A stretch of DNA of 64,000 nt from CAVZLD01 sp963776055 (GTDB lineage: Bacteria; Planctomycetota; Planctomycetia; Pirellulales; Pirellulaceae): the NCBI GenBank assembly GCA_963776055.1, contig CAVZLD010000013.1:372001-436000 (forward strand), written 5' to 3'. Made by a program: the position numbers and the translations under genes. Below, one piece after another: positions 41,477-50,630 of this stretch. Below the pieces are notes generated by a model, which saw only the letters and a list, made by a program, of their open reading frames with translations, was not told the origin of the DNA and did no database searches. Numbering within the stretch: the stretch's first letter is position 1; each line of letters begins with the position of its first letter.

Positions 41477-42866
41477 ATGCGCATCCTCTTGCTCGTCTCC
41501 ATCGCCCTGCTGTGTCTGCTCGTCTGTCCAGGCAAAGCCCAATGTGATCTTTCTGCTCGCGGACGATCTGGGTTATGGCGAACTTGGTTGCTACGGGCAG
41601 CAGGAGAATTCAGACTCCGCATCTCGATCAATTGGCGGCCGAGGGCGTGCGGTTTACACAGTTCTACTGTGGAGCACCCTGTTTGCGCGCCTTCTCGTTG
41701 CGTGCTGATGACCGGCCTGCACAGCGGACATGCTTACATTCGAGATAACAGCGAACATCAACCGGAGGGCCAGCTTCCGATCCCGGCAGAAACGGTCACC
41801 CTGGCGGAACGGATGCAAGACCAGGGATACGCAACGGCCGCCATCGGCAAATGGGGACTGGGCTATCCGGGTTCGACCGGGCGACCCGAATCGACAGGGG
41901 TTTGATCTATTCTTTGGATTCAACTGCCAGCGTCATGCGCATAATCACTATCCACGCTATTTATGGCGGAATGAACAACGCATCTCCGCTGGAAGGAAAC
42001 ACTCGCAGTCTGTCGGGAAAACAGTACTCCCAGGATCTGTTCATCCAAGAGGCGTTGCAGTTCATTCGCGACCACGCCGAGGAGCCGTTCTTTCTGTACA
42101 TGCCGTTCGCCATTCCACACCTCTCGATCCAGGTGCCAGACGAATCGTTCGCTGCGTACCGAGATACGATTGCCCGAAGCTGACTACGAACATCGCGACG
42201 GCTATCTGCAACACCCGTATCCACGAGCCGGCTATGCGGCGATGGTTCGCACATGGACGCCGGCATCGGCCAGGTGCTGAACTGCTCGATGAATTGGATC
42301 TCGCCGGCAACACGCTTGTCATGTTCAGCTCGGACAATGGCCCCACGTACGATCGATTGGGAGGATCCGATTCCGAATTCTTTCAGAGTGCGGGCCCCCT
42401 GCACGGTCGGAAAGGTGATGTGGACGAAGGCGGGATTCGAGTGCCGCTGATCGTGCGTTGGCCAGCAGCAAGTCCCCGGAGGGCGAGTCAGCGATCACGT
42501 CTGCGCGTTCTGGGACATTATGCCCACCCTGCTGGAAGCCGCCGGTGCGGAACGACCAGAGCCAACCGATGGAATCAGCTTTCTGCCGACGCTGCGCGCA
42601 GCGGTCGTCAGCCAACTCACCCGTATCTGGTCTGGCATTTCCCCGGCTACGGCGGTCAGCAGGCGGTCCGCGTCGGTCATTGGAAAGGGGTTCGGCGACA
42701 GCTGCACCAACACCCCGACGCAGAACTGCAACTCTACGACCTGCAGCAAGATCTGCAGGAGACCACGGACGTCGCCTCGAAGCATCCGGCGGTCGTTCAG
42801 CAAATGCTGGAGATCCTGCAACAGACGCAAGCCCGCTCCGAAGTCTTCGGCCGGTTGGGCCAGTGA
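41477..42866 (+). CDS. Secreted type I sulfatase (heavily frameshifted)
   Basis: Signal peptide MRILLLVSIALLCLLVCPGK. The formylglycine site is visible as VCAPSRCVLMTGLHSGHAY (C-x-P-S-R, so Cys-type needing a maturase). ATAAIGKWGLGYPG, PHLSIQVPDESFAAY, MFSSDNGPTYDRLGGSDSEF and GPLHGRKGDVDEGGIRVPLI follow, all alkaline-phosphatase-fold metal and active-site segments. The C-terminus HPYLVWHFPGYGGQQAVR belongs to the arylsulfatase A-like group abundant in planctomycetes. Frame breaks near 41545, 41665, 41880, 41990, 42180, 42290, 42480 and 42600. Confidence 0.88.
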
Positions 42867-42960
42867 GACGTCGCCGCAACACGACCCCACCGGAGAACCG
42901 CACACAGCAGGGCCAGAATGTTGCCCTGGAAGGCCAACCAATCCAAGTGATGATCAAGCA

Positions 42961-43782
42961 CTAAGCCGGGACTTCCGGGGTACTCGTCCAACGTTCCCCA
43001 CAGCGCAACACACGGCAGGGCTGCTCCAGCTGTCGGCAGACTGTGCACAAACTCGTCTGGAGTCGCCGTGTTAAATGCAAACATATCGAATGACAGGGAA
43101 TCACCACTTTTGCACCGATGTCGTACGCCAGCCGCGCAGCCTCGCGGCCCCAAAGGTTTCCGGCCACGCGACGTTCGGGAGCACGCCCGTTGATCGGCAG
43201 CAGGGCGACATCGACATCCAGCGACTGCAATCGATCGACCATGCCATCGTACAGCATGGTGTCTCCGCTGTGATAAACGCTCCAGGGTCCGCAGCGCACA
43301 ACGTAGCCCAGATAGCGACAACGTCCCTGATCATCGCGATCGACCTGCTCGTGGGCCGCGGGAATCGCCCGGATTTCGAACGGTGAGCACGAGACGGTCT
43401 GGCCCTCATCGATCGGAGTCAGCCGCGTCGGCGGCACCTGCAGCCGCTCGGCGGCGAACTCTTGATTGGCCGCAGGCACCACCACCGCCATCTGAGGATT
43501 CACCCGCAGCAGAGGCCTTAACGTTTCACCATCCAGATGATCGGTATGGTTGTGGCTCGACGTGACGACGTCGATGAAATCCAATCGGGCAGGATCGATC
43601 ACGAGCTCCGTCATCCGCACGTGTGGCTTATCGGTGTGTGCGTACTTGCGAGTCAGCGAATCCGATAGATACGGATCGAACAGCAGGTGGCGGCCCTGCC
43701 ACTGCAGCAGAAAGCCACTCTGGCCGAGCCACCAGAGATGCAAGCGGTCGGGTTGATCGCGGGCTGCCCGAATATCGGCCAA
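42961..43782 (-). CDS. UlaG-like metallo-beta-lactamase-fold hydrolase (frameshifted near C-terminus)
   Basis: About 270 residues. Metal motif SSHNHTDHLDGETLRPLL (HxHxDH) near residue 78, then VYHSGDTMLYDGMVDRLQSL and LLPINGRAPERR, typical of the L-ascorbate-6-phosphate-lactonase (UlaG) branch. Frames change near 43115 (CHFDMFAFN) and 43010. The start is probably a TTG at 43782 (LADIRAARDQPDRLHLWWLG), 31 nt after the stop of the MetE-like gene. Last gene of the SDR/SIS/MetE-core operon; substrate not deducible. Confidence 0.82.
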   Translation of the reverse strand: MADIRAARDQPDRLHLWWLGQSGFLLQWQGRHLLFDPYLSDSLTRKYAHTDKPHVRMTELVIDPARLDFIDVVTSSHNHTDHLDGETLRPLLRVNPQMAVVVPAANQEFAAERLQVPPTRLTPIDEGQTVSCSPFEIRAIPAAHEQVDRDDQGRCRYLGYVVRCGPWSVYHSGDTMLYDGMVDRLQSLDVDVALLPINGRAPERRVAGNLWGREAARLAYDIGAKVVIPCHSICLHLTRRLQTSLCTVCRQLEQPCRVLRCGERWTSTPEVPA

Positions 43783-43812
43783 CAGCCCGTCATGGGAGCG
43801 ATGTGCGTCGAA

Positions 43813-44845
43813 TCACAGTCCCAACTCCTGTCGTACTTGGTGGACACCGGCAACCAGATTGTGCAGTTTCTTGCCGCGCTGCCCACCGCGCCGTCTGGCT
43901 CAAGCCACAGTCGGGTGACAGAGACAGTTTTTCGGCGGGAACGTACTCGAGACAACGTCGCACTCGCTCGGCGACATCTTCGACGGTTTCCACGTAATAG
44001 CTCTTCACGTCGACGATGCCGACCGACACATCCATGCGCTCCGCGACCCGCTGAATCAGTTCCAATTCGGCGAATTCCCGACTGGCCATCTCGAAATGCA
44101 TTTCATCGACGCGCAAGTCCAGGAAAGCGGGAAACATGGGGCGGTACTGTCGCAGCCCCACGGCGCGACCCTTGAAGTTTCCAAAACACAGATGTGTCGA
44201 CAGGCGACACTTCCCCACGATCGGCTCCACCGTCCGATTGAAGATATCGACGAACCGTCCTCCCTCTTCGCGGTACGCATAACAGCTCATCGATGGCTCA
44301 TCCACGGTAATCTCCTGGCAACCAGCCTCGACCAGCGCGGTCAATTCCCGGCGGATCAACGGCAGGAGGGCTTCCGTGATGGCGAAGCGATCCGGATAGC
44401 GTTCATTGGGCACCAGCCGGCCGCTCATCGTGTACGGTCCCGGCACGCTTGCCTTCAGCACCGGTCCGGGCGGCGCAAGTCGCTGTAGCCGCTGGAATTC
44501 CTCCACGGCCCCCAGGCTCGCGGCATTCAACTCGCCCACGATCTGATGCTTGCCGCGCTGATCGTGTGCCGGAGGCCCAAACCGTCGCGGACTCGCCGAT
44601 TCGAGATCGATTCCCTGCAGGAATCCGTAGAACGACAGATTGAAATCCAATCGAGTCTGCTCGCCATCGGTGATGACATCCAGCCCCGCGGACACCTGAT
44701 CGTGGATCGCGGCCACGACGGCATCATCCTGCATTTCGACAAGATCATCGGCTCCAAACTGATCCAGATGAGCGCAGGCAAACTCCAACCATCCGGGAAA
44801 CGGGTAGCTGCCAATCACAGTTGTTCGAAGGGGGATCGGTTGCAT
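43813..44845 (-). CDS. Cobalamin-independent methionine synthase-like protein, C-terminal-domain-only (core MetE type)
   Basis: About 344 residues: corresponds to the catalytic C-terminal barrel of MetE without the N-terminal barrel. Seen: RTTVIGSYPFPGWLEF, DVITDGEQTRLDFNLSFYGF, VPGPYTMSGRLVP, EITVDEPSMSCYAYRE, the zinc-ligand region STHLCFGNFKGR, VDEMHFEMASREFAELELIQ, VGIVDVKSYYVETVEDVAER, and C-terminal zinc Cys in SLSPDCGLSQTARWAA. A late frame change near 43870 leads to the natural end KLHNLVAGVHQVRQELGL. The methyl donor may be other than methyltetrahydrofolate in such short proteins. Confidence 0.85.
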
Positions 44846-44937
44846 GCCGCAAGCTCCTTTCTCATCAGGGAAACGGGCGGATTTCGTCGTCGGCGGTCCA
44901 GGGCGAATCAGTCTCGATCGGCTTTGCGACAGACCAA

Positions 44938-45729
44938 TCAACGGCGCCCATTCTTCCCTACGTTTTCATAAAGTCTTGCCATTCGATGCGCATGCTCGTC
45001 ATAGGCGTTTTCGAATAGATCCACGGCACGTTGGGCTCCGACGCGGCAACTGGCACTTAGGACCGGAGGCGGTTGCCCCGCCTCGACAAGTCTTCCGGCG
45101 ACCTCCGCTTTGATGCAATTGACCAGCATACAGCTTCCGATCGTCGACCCGGGAGAGACCGGCGTGTCCAAGCCAGGCACATCCACCATCGCATCGCCGG
45201 CCGGGGCCCCTCCGTCGAGCACCAGATCCGCGCAGTCGGAAAGTTTCAGTCCTTGGGGATGCCGACTCGGACTGGCTTCGCTGTGCTGCCGGCTGATGAT
45301 GGCGACCACCTTGATTCCCCGCTGCTGAAAAATCTGCGCAATTTCGATCGGTACGATGTTGCACCCGCCTGAGGAAACCACCAAAGCGGCATCCTCCGTC
45401 GAAAGATCAAAGTTCCGCAGAATCCGCTCGGCAAGGCCGCTCTGGTTCTCCAGAAACATCGCCTGTCGTTGCCCATTCGCCCCGGTCACCGAGTTATGAA
45501 AAGTCAGGGAAAGTTCGACGATCGGGTTGAAGCCCGGAAAGGACCCGTAACGTGGCCACATCTCCTCGACCGCAATCCGACTGTGCCCGGCTCCGAACAG
45601 ATGCACGAGCCGACCGGCCTGGATCGCGTCGGCAAACCAAGCAGCCGCCTGTTCAATCTGCGGACGCTGCGCCGCAACGGCCTCGAGAATCCGCTGGCAG
45701 CCTTGAAGATAGATTTCAGCGAGTGACAT
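44938..45729 (-). CDS. SIS-domain sugar-phosphate-binding protein (UPF0309-like)
   Basis: 263 residues, intact. The sugar isomerase fold is recognised by GRLVHLFGAGHSRIAVEEMW (sugar-phosphate loop), VVSSGGCNIVPIEIAQIFQQ, VVAIISRQHSEASPSRHPQG and LDTPVSPGSTIGSCMLVNCI. It resembles the UPF0309/YbbI-MurQ-like set rather than GmhA. ATG at 45729 (MSLAEIYLQGC) or 45735. It lies between an SDR gene and the MetE-core gene on one strand. Probably an isomerase or a sensor of a phosphosugar. Confidence 0.87.
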   Translation of the reverse strand: MSLAEIYLQGCQRILEAVAAQRPQIEQAAAWFADAIQAGRLVHLFGAGHSRIAVEEMWPRYGSFPGFNPIVELSLTFHNSVTGANGQRQAMFLENQSGLAERILRNFDLSTEDAALVVSSGGCNIVPIEIAQIFQQRGIKVVAIISRQHSEASPSRHPQGLKLSDCADLVLDGGAPAGDAMVDVPGLDTPVSPGSTIGSCMLVNCIKAEVAGRLVEAGQPPPVLSASCRVGAQRAVDLFENAYDEHAHRMARLYENVGKNGRR

Positions 45730-45751
45730 GGGCATCGATCCGGGGGGTTCC

Positions 45752-46559
45752 TCATTCACAGGGTTGGCCTTCGCAGATCGACCAGCCACCATCCACAGCC
45801 AGAACCTGCCCCGTGACAAATCGGGAATCATCCGAAAGAAAGTAGACCACGGCCGGATCGGTATCGGTGGCCACACCTGCTCTGGCACCATCGAGCGGCT
45901 GTTTCGACCGGACGTACTTCATGATCGCTTCGTTCTGCAAGGCCCGTTGGGCCATCGGTGTATCCGTCAGACCCGGCGCTAACAGGTTGAAACGAATACG
46001 ATGCGATGCGTAGTAGGCGGCGGCGGATTTGGTCAATCCGATCGCGGCCGCCTTGGCCGTCGCGTAGCTGTGGGTCGCGAACCACTGCGGGGAAGGTGAC
46101 CAGGCGAGAACCGATCCCATGTTGAGAATCGATCCACCGGTGCCTTGTTGGAGCAAAGCCTGCACGGCAGCGCGATTGGAATAAAACATGGCGTCCAGAT
46201 TCTGCCGCAGCGTGAACTTGCCAGCCCGCATCGGTGACTTCGTGCAGGGGACCGTCGCCAGCCCGACGCCCGCTGCCTCCGGCAACGTGGAACAGTCCGT
46301 CCAGGCGACCGAACCGCTCAACCGCCGCCGCGACGGCTGCCACCGCGGTGGCGGGTTGTTCGGCGTCGCCCGCAATGTACTCGACGGCACCCCCCTCGCG
46401 CGCGACCTGCTGGCAGGCCTCCCGACATTCGTCGGATGTCCGTGCCACCAGCAGCAGTTTCGCTCCCTCCGCAGCGCAGGCGCGAGCCGCCGAGAGGCCC
46501 ATGCCGGAGGAGCCGCCGATGATGACGATCGATTTATCTTGCAGCCGTAGACGTTCCAC
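45752..46559 (-). CDS. Short-chain dehydrogenase/reductase (frameshifted)
   Basis: Classical SDR. NAD(P) motif SIVIIGGSSGMGLSAARACA near residue 10, LDGLFHVAGGSGRRAGDGPL (NNAG equivalent HVAGG), catalytic Ser/Tyr/Lys in GGSILNMGSVLAWSPSPQWF and HSYATAKAAAIGLTKSAAA, and the C-terminal RFVTGQVLAVDGGWSICEG. About 268 residues. Frame breaks near 46290 and 46215. The GTG start at 46559 (VERLRLQDKS) is chosen by the SDR N-terminus. First gene of a four-gene minus-strand set with SIS, MetE-core and UlaG-like genes; substrate unknown. Confidence 0.87.
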
Positions 46560-46775
46560 GCCCGACCATTGTGCCGCAGCCCATCGGGTCGTCAACGGGC
46601 CGTCCGGCAGATCGCGGGTGCCCGGCGACAAGTAAGCTGGTCGCGCTCCTCCGATCGGGTGCGAGGTCGAACCCAAGCTATTCGGCCAGGAGCCGGGCTG
46701 GTAATCTGTCTGCCTTCCCCGCCCGCGGACGGCCCCAAGGCCCTCCGAAGTGTTTCATGTGTTGAGCTTCCAGCG

Positions 46776-47569
46776 ATGACCGACTTTCCCTTCGGCCGGT
46801 CCGTTTTCGACTTACAACGGATTCGCGAAAACACCATGGTCCACCAGATCGATTTCCATTGGGAAATCGACTCCACGAACCTTCGCGCGGTACAGCAGTC
46901 GGAAGCCGTCGACACGCCAACACCTCTGTTAGTGTTGGCCGAGCAACAGACCGCCGGCCGCGGCCGCGGATCGAATCGCTGGTGGTCCTCCGATGGTTCG
47001 TTGACCTTCTCGTTGCTCGTCGATCGGAACGAATTGCCGGCTGACCAAACCTCACTCCTCGCGCTCACGGCCGGATTGGCCGTCTGTCAGGCTGTCGAGC
47101 GGTTTGCTCCCCTGTCCGACATCGGCTTGAAATGGCCCAACGATATCTACTTGGATGGTCGCAAACTGGCCGGAATTTTAATCGAGCTACCGGCGAATCG
47201 GACATCTCGTGTCGTCATCGGCGTAGGTATCAACGTCAACAACTCGCACCACGACGCCCCAGCCGAGATCCGCCAGACGGTGATCTCCCTCCGCGACGGC
47301 CTGCAGCAGGAACTGGATCGCAACGAGGTCCTGATCGGCTGTCTGCAGGAATTGGAGCGGCGACTGGAGGATCTTTCCGCAGATCGCGCCGATCTGGCGG
47401 ACCAGTGGCAGGCTTACAACTTGCTGCAGGATCGGCAGGTGAAGCTGGAGGTCGGTTCGCGGCGGGTGGATGGGACCTGCCTGGGGATCGACACGCAGGC
47501 GCACTGCAACTGCAAACCGCCGACGGAGTGCAACGATTCCTGGGAGGTACGATCCGAGAGTTTTTTTGA
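46776..47569 (+). CDS. birA: Biotin--[acetyl-CoA-carboxylase] ligase, monofunctional (C-terminal frameshift)
   Basis: Attaches biotin to carboxyl carrier proteins. Seen: EIDSTNLRAVQQSEAVD, biotin/ATP loop LAEQQTAGRGRGSNRWWSSD, GLKWPNDIYLDGRKLAGILI and VVIGVGINVNNSHHDAPAEI, followed by the small C-terminal SH3-like domain (VKLEVGSRRVDGTCLGIDTQ). A frame change near 47500 leads to GALQLQTADGVQRFLGGTIR and a stop at 47569. It lacks the N-terminal DNA-binding winged helix of E. coli BirA, so it is not expected to be a repressor. Confidence 0.93.
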
Positions 47570-47583
47570 CGGATGGTTCCACG

Positions 47584-48034
47584 CTACAGCGGCTCGTGCA
47601 CGGTGAACTGGATCGCACCGAACCCCAGCAACCGGCCGACATCGTAGACATCCATCACATCGCCCAGGGGCACCGGAGCGTCCGGATCGATCAAGAGAGG
47701 AACATCGGTCCGAATGGCAGCCACTTGTGCCAATCGCGCACGAACATCTTCCGGCGTGTTCCACGGGGACATCATTGATCGCCCAACGCAATTGGGACTC
47801 GTCGCCCAGGATCCGCACCACGACGCGTTCGAAATCCTCCCGTTCCAGGTTCGCATCGACCGATTGTCCACGGCTGTCCGCTACGGACAATCGGCTCGGC
47901 AGCAGCCATTCGACAATCTGAAAACTGGCTGTCCAGACGAAGAACACTAGCAACAGGAACACGACGTCGATCATCGGCGTCATGGCGACATCCGCTCGTC
48001 CGGATGAAAACGAAGAGGAGTGGGGAATGCGCAT
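47584..48034 (-). CDS. exbD: ExbD/TolR-family proton-channel component (first copy; frameshifted)
   Basis: Single-pass inner-membrane protein. The N-terminal helix carries the proton-relevant Asp in ADVAMTPMIDVVFLLLVFFV. The periplasmic part has VVVRILGDESQLRWAIND and, in another frame, PEDVRARLAQVAAIRTDVPL with VPLGDVMDVYDVGRLLGFGA, the TolR/ExbD C-terminal pattern. Frame break near 47765. It lies 7 nt after the second exbD and ends the VWA/ExbBD gene set. Confidence 0.87.
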
Positions 48035-48041
48035 GGGTGGC

Positions 48042-48467
48042 TTACGATCCCGAACGCTGGATGACGGCGAAGGTAATGTTCCAGATCTCGGCACGTGCCG
48101 CGTCGGCCAAAATCGGTTCGACGGCGGCGTAGGGCACCTTGCGATCGCAGCGGATGCGCAATTCCAGATGACCTTGTTCCTGCTGCTGCCGCTCGGCCAG
48201 CCGATCTCGGACCTGAGGACGTTCGATCGGTTGACCGCCGAGCCAGACACTGCCATCGGCTCGCACGGTAACGGTCAACCGGGGAATCTCCGCCGACAGA
48301 TCCTGTTGCCCGCTGGCCGCCAGGGGCAGATCGACCGGAATCCGATTTTCGCGTTGCGCCAGATGGCTCGAGACCAGAAAGAAAATGATCAGCAAAAAGA
48401 CAACGTCGATCATCGGCGTCATATTGAAAGCAACGTCGCCACGGCGGACGGAGTGAATCGGACGCAT
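48042..48467 (-). CDS. exbD: ExbD/TolR-family proton-channel component (second copy, intact)
   Basis: 141 residues. The N-terminal helix VAFNMTPMIDVVFLLIIFFL contains the conserved Asp. The periplasmic domain runs IPRLTVTVRADGSVWLGGQP to LRIRCDRKVPYAAVEPILAD, standard for ExbD. Two ExbD-like proteins with one ExbB mirror the ExbB-ExbD1-ExbD2 sets found with some specialised TonB systems. 218 nt separate it from exbB upstream. Confidence 0.92.
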   Translation of the reverse strand: MRPIHSVRRGDVAFNMTPMIDVVFLLIIFFLVSSHLAQRENRIPVDLPLAASGQQDLSAEIPRLTVTVRADGSVWLGGQPIERPQVRDRLAERQQQEQGHLELRIRCDRKVPYAAVEPILADAARAEIWNITFAVIQRSGS

Positions 48468-48684
48468 GGCAGATCCCTTCCTGATCTTGCGGTCGCGCAG
48501 TTTTGGAACGATTCATTTGTAAGAAGGTGACGCACGCTCCCGTTCGCGGCAGAGTGATGCGTGTTTGGCGACTCTTGCAAAATGAAAACTCACAAGCGAC
48601 ACGACCTCCTTGCGAAAGTGTCAATCCTCTTCGTGAACTCCGGCACAACAGAAACTCAGGAACGGCACACCCTCCCTGCCTGGC

Positions 48685-49524
48685 TCAGGAGGTACGAAAT
48701 CGCTGCGGCGTCGTCGGTGGAGTGGCGGAAGCGGTCGTCGGAGCAACGATTTTTCCGCGTTTCAACGGCCGGCAGACATGTTGCACGACATGCGCGGCCT
48801 CCGCGATCAATTGATCCACACGGCTGCGCAGAATCGCGTAGGTCGCCAGGGAGGGAATAGCCACGAGGAGACCGCCGACGGTCGTGACGAGCGCCTGATA
48901 GATGCCCTCCGCCAAGTCGCCTGCCCCGGCAGCTCCCTGGGTCGTAGCGACACGTTGGAAGGCAAAGATCATCCCGGTCACGGTACCCAACAGCCCGATC
49001 ATCGGTGCGATATTTCCGATGACGGACAGGTATTCAATCTTTCGCAGCAGGCGGGCGAGCTGTTCGGACAAGGCGTCTTCCAGGGCTTTCTCCACCTCCG
49101 GCCAACTTCCATCCCATTCGGCCAGCCCCTGCAACAGGACGAACGAGAGCAGGCTGGGCTTCGCCTGGCAAACTTGGACTGCTTCGGCAACCCGCCCGCC
49201 GGCGATGAGCTGGTGGACCTGCGTTTCCAATCCCGCGGGCATGATTTCCCGACGGCGAATGGTCAGCAGATGCTCGAACACCAGGTAGGCTGCGGTCAGA
49301 GACAATCCCAGCAGCAGCAGCATGATGCAGGCGCCAAAGAAACCACCGGCAAAGATGATCTCGAACAAGCCCTGCGGCACATCCGACGCAGGCGGTCCGG
49401 CCTCGGTCTGGGACCAGGCTCGAGGAGCCGGTCCAAGGAGAATTGCCACCAGCCCCGTCACGGCTTGGGCCACAGGAACGTGATCGTTGCCACCACGACA
49501 GCTTCGTGCAATTACCAACTTCAT
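48685..49524 (-). CDS. exbB: MotA/TolQ/ExbB proton-channel protein
   Basis: About 279 residues, intact. The N-terminus has a cleavable-signal-like hydrophobic stretch (VTGLVAILLGPAPRAWSQ). The first channel helix follows (FFGACIMLLLLGLSLTAAYL), then a cytoplasmic domain (ALEDALSEQLARLLRKIEYL) and the signature helices IGNIAPMIGLLGTVTGMIFA and GIYQALVTTVGGLLVAIPSL, whose threonines line the proton path. ATG at 49524 (MKLVIARS) chosen. Encoded between a TPR-like protein and two ExbD proteins, downstream of a VWA gene. Confidence 0.94.
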   Translation of the reverse strand: MKLVIARSCRGGNDHVPVAQAVTGLVAILLGPAPRAWSQTEAGPPASDVPQGLFEIIFAGGFFGACIMLLLLGLSLTAAYLVFEHLLTIRRREIMPAGLETQVHQLIAGGRVAEAVQVCQAKPSLLSFVLLQGLAEWDGSWPEVEKALEDALSEQLARLLRKIEYLSVIGNIAPMIGLLGTVTGMIFAFQRVATTQGAAGAGDLAEGIYQALVTTVGGLLVAIPSLATYAILRSRVDQLIAEAAHVVQHVCRPLKRGKIVAPTTASATPPTTPQRFRTS

Positions 49525-49571
49525 CTTCCTTTCCCTGGGAATGCACACGGGGCCCAACCTCTGTTCGATTT

Positions 49572-50630
49572 CTACTGCATCTGTTGCGCCGCGTGCCGGG
49601 CGGCCATGGTCTGGGGATAATCCTGAACTAACTCCCGCCGCAGACGCTCGGCCGCTCCCGTCTGGCCGTTCGCCGCCAGCAGGCGGGCTGCCTCCGCGAG
49701 CGACTCCGCGGCCAAGTCATGCTGCTCGGGGTACAGCAGCGGCAATCGCAGAAAATGCAATACGGCGGCGTTGGGCGAACGCGAGGCCAGCGCTCGCCCG
49801 AGGACATAGTGTGGTCCCGCGCGGAGCAGTTCTGGCAGTTGCTCAAGCTGTTCTTCCCACTGTTGCAGTTGCTCGTCGGTTGCCGTCGCCATCCGAGTTC
49901 GCCAGAGCTGCGTTTGGGCGAGCATCCGGACGTGCGGATCGTCGTCACGAATCAACTGCTGCAACGTGGATCGCGCGGTGGAGCGATGGGGGCCCGCCAA
50001 CAACCAGCTGGCGGCCATCAGACGCACCCAGGGCTGCCTGACTTCATCCAGCCCCGGTCGCAACTGGCGTTCCAACGCCCCGTCGCCAGCGGTTCCGGTC
50101 CAAGCCAAGGGCACAGCGTCCAGCTCGCGCGTTTGCGGTTCCTGCTCGACCAAAACTCGAAAGGCGGAGATCGCCGGACCGATCTGACCGAGGTTCCGCG
50201 CGCAGCGAATCGTCTGGGCCCACAGATGGCGTTTCATCCACACTCGCGATTCGTCGTGCAGGGCGTCGCGGTAGCGCGACAAAGCCGTCGCGTAGTCGCG
50301 CTGCTCATATCGTTGGTCGGCGATTTGCTGCGGTGCGCTACGAGTTGTGTCGATGCTTTGTACTTGATCAGCCGGAATCCGCAGCTCATTTCCCCGGGCC
50401 AGGCGGAGCGTCAACTCGCGCGCGTCGTAATCCAAAATCTCACCCGACCGAATCACTTCACGCCCTCGTCGATCGATGGTGACTACGCGGTCCTCGGCCG
50501 CTGCCTGTCCCACCGCAGCCAGCCAGATGGCCGCGAGGCAACCGATCCGCGCTGCGGGGCAGCGAACGTCCCACCACCGTTCATTCAGTCGGTAATCGCG
50601 ACACGTCGACATAGACGTGCTGGCCTCCAT
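49572..50630 (-). CDS. Secreted helical-repeat (TPR-like) protein of the ExbBD-VWA cluster
   Basis: Up to 352 residues, intact. Signal peptide CLAAIWLAAVGQAAAED. A short beta segment follows (VVTIDRRGREVIRSGEILDY and LRIPADQVQSIDT, resembling an Sm/PRC-like or SLA1-like strand pair), then helical repeats (YEQRDYATALSRYRDALHDE; ALASRSPNAAVLHFLRLPLL; AARLLAANGQTGAAERLRRE) of TPR type. The likely ATG at 50612 lies inside the end of the VWA gene, so translation is probably coupled. Predicted periplasmic, hence a candidate partner of the energised VWA protein. Confidence 0.78.
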   Translation of the reverse strand: MEASTSMSTCRDYRLNERWWDVRCPAARIGCLAAIWLAAVGQAAAEDRVVTIDRRGREVIRSGEILDYDARELTLRLARGNELRIPADQVQSIDTTRSAPQQIADQRYEQRDYATALSRYRDALHDESRVWMKRHLWAQTIRCARNLGQIGPAISAFRVLVEQEPQTRELDAVPLAWTGTAGDGALERQLRPGLDEVRQPWVRLMAASWLLAGPHRSTARSTLQQLIRDDDPHVRMLAQTQLWRTRMATATDEQLQQWEEQLEQLPELLRAGPHYVLGRALASRSPNAAVLHFLRLPLLYPEQHDLAAESLAEAARLLAANGQTGAAERLRRELVQDYPQTMAARHAAQQMQ

